Shown here: piece after piece, positions 6,078-7,679 of the stretch
Numbering within the stretch: position 1 is the first letter of the stretch
Layout: each line of letters begins with the position of its first letter
Assembly: GCA_030670715.1 (NCBI GenBank)
Contig: DAOVBC010000101.1
Coordinates: forward strand, 1 to 7,679
Origin: Deltaproteobacteria bacterium
GTDB lineage: Bacteria; Desulfobacterota; Desulfobacteria; Desulfobacterales; SG8-13
Direction of reading: 5' to 3'
DNA length: 7,679 bases
Notes under the pieces: model-generated
What the model saw: only the letters and a program-made list of their open reading frames with translations
The model's database searches: none
What the model was told of the DNA's origin: nothing
Made by a program: the position numbers and the translations under genes

Positions 6078-7073
6078 ATGTTAAAAAACGATATTTTACT
6101 CTCGGTCGCGAACCTCAAAGTCTACTTTCGCAGTCCGGACAAATTGTCGCGGGCAGTGGACGGGGTGAGCTATGAAGTGCGGCGTGAGCAGACCGTTTGT
6201 ATCGTGGGAGAATCCGGCTGCGGAAAGACGGTATCGGCACTGAGCATTCTGGGACTCATCCCGCAACCGCCGGGAGAAATTGCCGGCGGACGAATTATGT
6301 TTGACGGAGAAGATCTATTAACACGCAGCGATGAAGAATTGCAAAAAATTCGCGGCAATCACATTGCCATGGTCTTCCAGGAGCCGCTGACATCCCTCAA
6401 TCCGGTCTTTAAAATAGGGGATCAGATCGGGGAAGCCATTCGCATTCATCAAAACCTGGATGAAAAAGCACTGCAGGAGCGCTGCATTCAACTGCTAAAG
6501 AACGTCGGCATACAATCGCCGAAAGAGCGCGTTAACGCCTATCCACATCAGCTCAGTGGCGGCCAGCGGCAGCGGGTAATGATCGCCATGGCACTGGCCT
6601 GCGATCCCGACCTGGTTATCGCCGATGAACCGACCACGGCACTGGATGTAACCGTACAGGCACAGATTTTAAAATTGTTCCGCACGCTGCAGCAAGAACG
6701 GTCCATGTCGGTCCTGTACATTACCCATGACCTGGGAGTGGTTGCGAACGTTGCTGACCGGGTAAATGTGATGTACGCCGGCATTATTGTGGAGCAGGGA
6801 TCGACCCGGCATATCTTCAAAGATGCACAGCACCCATACACACAAGGGCTTCTGGCATCGCTGCCTACGCGCTCCAAACGCGGGAAAAGACTGCACAGCA
6901 TACCCGGCACCGTTCCTGATCCGGCGTACAAGCCGCGCGGCTGTCCCTTCCACCCGCGTTGCTCCCATGCGATCCGAACCTGCCGGGAGGAGTATCCGGC
7001 AATGTGTGACTTCGGTGATGGGCATTTGTCACGCTGTCCGGTGATCTACGAACGGGAGATACGGTCGGTGTAA
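6078..7073 (+). CDS. dppD: ABC transporter ATP-binding protein, DppD/OppD-like
   Basis: A 331 aa cytoplasmic ATPase, one of the two nucleotide-binding subunits that power import. All ATPase motifs are intact: Walker A GESGCGKT at 44-51, Q-loop Gln101 (FQEPLTSLNP), signature LSGGQ at 159-163, Walker B LVIADE at 179-184 with catalytic Glu184, D-loop ALD at 188-190 and switch His217. The C-terminal oligopeptide/dipeptide extension is present (HPYTQGLLASLP, 252-263). It contains Cys289, Cys295, Cys302 and Cys320 in C-x5-C-x6-C-x17-C spacing, matching the cysteine pattern reported to bind a [4Fe-4S] cluster in some DppD proteins. Cys310 is an extra cysteine. GKTVSAL after Walker A is typical of the D rather than the F subunit. 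The ATG at 6078 has only a weak CAGG at 6064-6067. A repeat-filled gap separates it from dppC. Confidence 0.95.
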   Translation: MLKNDILLSVANLKVYFRSPDKLSRAVDGVSYEVRREQTVCIVGESGCGKTVSALSILGLIPQPPGEIAGGRIMFDGEDLLTRSDEELQKIRGNHIAMVFQEPLTSLNPVFKIGDQIGEAIRIHQNLDEKALQERCIQLLKNVGIQSPKERVNAYPHQLSGGQRQRVMIAMALACDPDLVIADEPTTALDVTVQAQILKLFRTLQQERSMSVLYITHDLGVVANVADRVNVMYAGIIVEQGSTRHIFKDAQHPYTQGLLASLPTRSKRGKRLHSIPGTVPDPAYKPRGCPFHPRCSHAIRTCREEYPAMCDFGDGHLSRCPVIYEREIRSV

Positions 7074-7112
7074 GTAGTATGGGTAACTATTCGCATGTTC
7101 ACTATTGTATTC

Positions 7113-7119
7113 AAGGAGG
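7113..7119 (+). promoter_or_regulatory. Strong Shine-Dalgarno-like AAGGAGG upstream of dppF
   Basis: AAGGAGG is the best ribosome-binding match in any gene leader of the window. It lies 12 bases before an ATG at 7132 that is in frame with dppF, but 90 bases before the dppF start chosen from family length (7210). It overlaps the first octamer of the inverted repeat, so it may be a fortuitous product of that array. Confidence 0.4.
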
Positions 7120-7200
7120 AGTATTGGAGTTATGGAGCACTGGAGTATTGGAAATAGAAAAAACGCGTTAACAACACTCCAGTACTCCAACACTCCAATA
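7115..7200. repeat. Inverted pair of 8-bp tandem arrays forming a hairpin between dppD and dppF
   Basis: The left arm is octamers GGAGGAGT, ATTGGAGT, TATGGAGC, ACTGGAGT and ATTGGAAA (7115-7154). The right arm is AACACTCC, AGTACTCC and AACACTCC plus AATA (7173-7200). Bases 7122-7149 match the reverse complement of 7173-7200 at 24 of 28 positions, leaving a 23-base loop at 7150-7172 that contains the palindrome AACGCGTT. The RNA would form a long stem just ahead of dppF. No U-run follows, so it is not an obvious terminator. Confidence 0.8.
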
Positions 7201-7209
7201 AGCAAACGG

Positions 7210-7679
7210 ATGCAGCCAGACCAGAAGTCAAATAACTTCATCCTTGAAGTCAACGGATTAAAGAAGTATTTTCCGATCCGCTCAGGTTTTCTGCAGCGCA
7301 TAACCGGTTGGGTCAAGGCTGTCAACGGTGTAGATTTTCAGATACCCGCAGGCAAAACTCTGGGCCTGGTGGGGGAAAGCGGCTGTGGGAAATCGACAGT
7401 TGCGCGTATGATCCTGAGGTTGCTAACGCCCGACGGGGGAAAGATTCTTTTCCGCGGCCAGGATATTGGATCCTGTACCGAAAAGGACATGAGACCCTTT
7501 CGCAAAGAGATACAGATTGTTTTCCAGGATCCTTATGGCTCGCTGAATCCGCGAATGACGGTCGGACAGTCGATCGAGGAGGGGCTGCGCACTCTGGGAC
7601 TGCCGCGTGGTATAAAACGGGAGGAAAAACTCGAGAAACTGTTGGAAATGGTCGGCATGTCGGCCGCAACCGCAGATCG
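7210..7679 (+). CDS. dppF: ABC transporter ATP-binding protein, DppF/OppF-like, 3' end outside window
   Basis: The first 156 residues of the second ATPase subunit, which pairs with the DppD-like protein. LEVNGLKKYFPIRSGFLQR at 12-30 and GWVKAVNGVDF at 33-43 are typical of the F subunit. Walker A GESGCGKST is at 55-63 and the Q-loop is at Gln106 (VFQDPYGSLNPRMTVG, 104-119). The frame stays open to the last base, so the signature, Walker B and switch histidine lie beyond the window. The ATG at 7210 gives the usual short N-terminus (MQPDQKSNNFILEV) but has no recognisable ribosome site. The frame is open back to 7087, and the in-frame ATG at 7132, downstream of AAGGAGG, would add 26 residues encoded by the inverted repeat. 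I prefer 7210 on family length. The gap after dppD is 136 bp. Confidence 0.93.
   Translation, partial: MQPDQKSNNFILEVNGLKKYFPIRSGFLQRITGWVKAVNGVDFQIPAGKTLGLVGESGCGKSTVARMILRLLTPDGGKILFRGQDIGSCTEKDMRPFRKEIQIVFQDPYGSLNPRMTVGQSIEEGLRTLGLPRGIKREEKLEKLLEMVGMSAATAD

Noticed and set aside
7122..7200. Octamer hairpin before dppF as an intrinsic terminator
   Set aside because: The stem is long but interrupted, and the bases after it (AGCAAACGG) contain no T-run. It would also cut off the second ATPase, which the importer needs.

Overview
The window holds most of a five-component ABC importer operon of the dipeptide/oligopeptide/nickel (Dpp/Opp) class, all on the + strand. In order: an open-ended gene for a one-pass membrane protein of unknown function (1-921), a large family 5 substrate-binding protein (970-3105), a DppB-type permease (3607-4566), a DppC-type permease (4566-5738), a DppD-type ATPase (6078-7073) and the first 156 codons of a DppF-type ATPase (7210 to the window edge). 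The binding protein delivers ligand to the two-permease channel, and the two ATPases drive transport. The true substrate (peptides, nickel chelate, opine, other) cannot be read from the sequence. No tRNA, rRNA, CRISPR array, transposase gene or convincing promoter or terminator was found.

Two of the transporter proteins are clearly larger than their families' usual size, and in both the excess is a discrete insertion. The binding protein carries about 145 extra residues between its first conserved block and the FHLR-x-x-V-K-F-H-D-G block, and it has an N-terminal hydrophobic segment without a lipobox. The DppC-like permease carries about 70 extra residues with two more hydrophobic stretches, placed just after the conserved GYFG.

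The spaces between the transporter genes are unusually long for an operon: 501 bp after the binding protein, 339 bp between dppC and dppD, and 136 bp between dppD and dppF. They are largely built of short, degenerate tandem repeats with 7, 8 or 9 bp periods, each array having its own unit. Two arrays are paired with an inverted copy. Between dppC and dppD an inverted pair of 7-mer arrays brackets a 146 bp nested palindrome with perfect 18 bp ends, which resembles a MITE or REP-like element. In contrast, dppB and dppC overlap at TGATG.

The organism is probably a Gram-negative bacterium of moderate GC content. Octamer, heptamer and nonamer spacer repeats of this look, and the palindrome ending in a GTTTTGAAACCACTTCT-type arm, remind me of Desulfobacterota (Desulfobacterales) genomes and metagenome bins. 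That is recollection and inference, not a computed placement.
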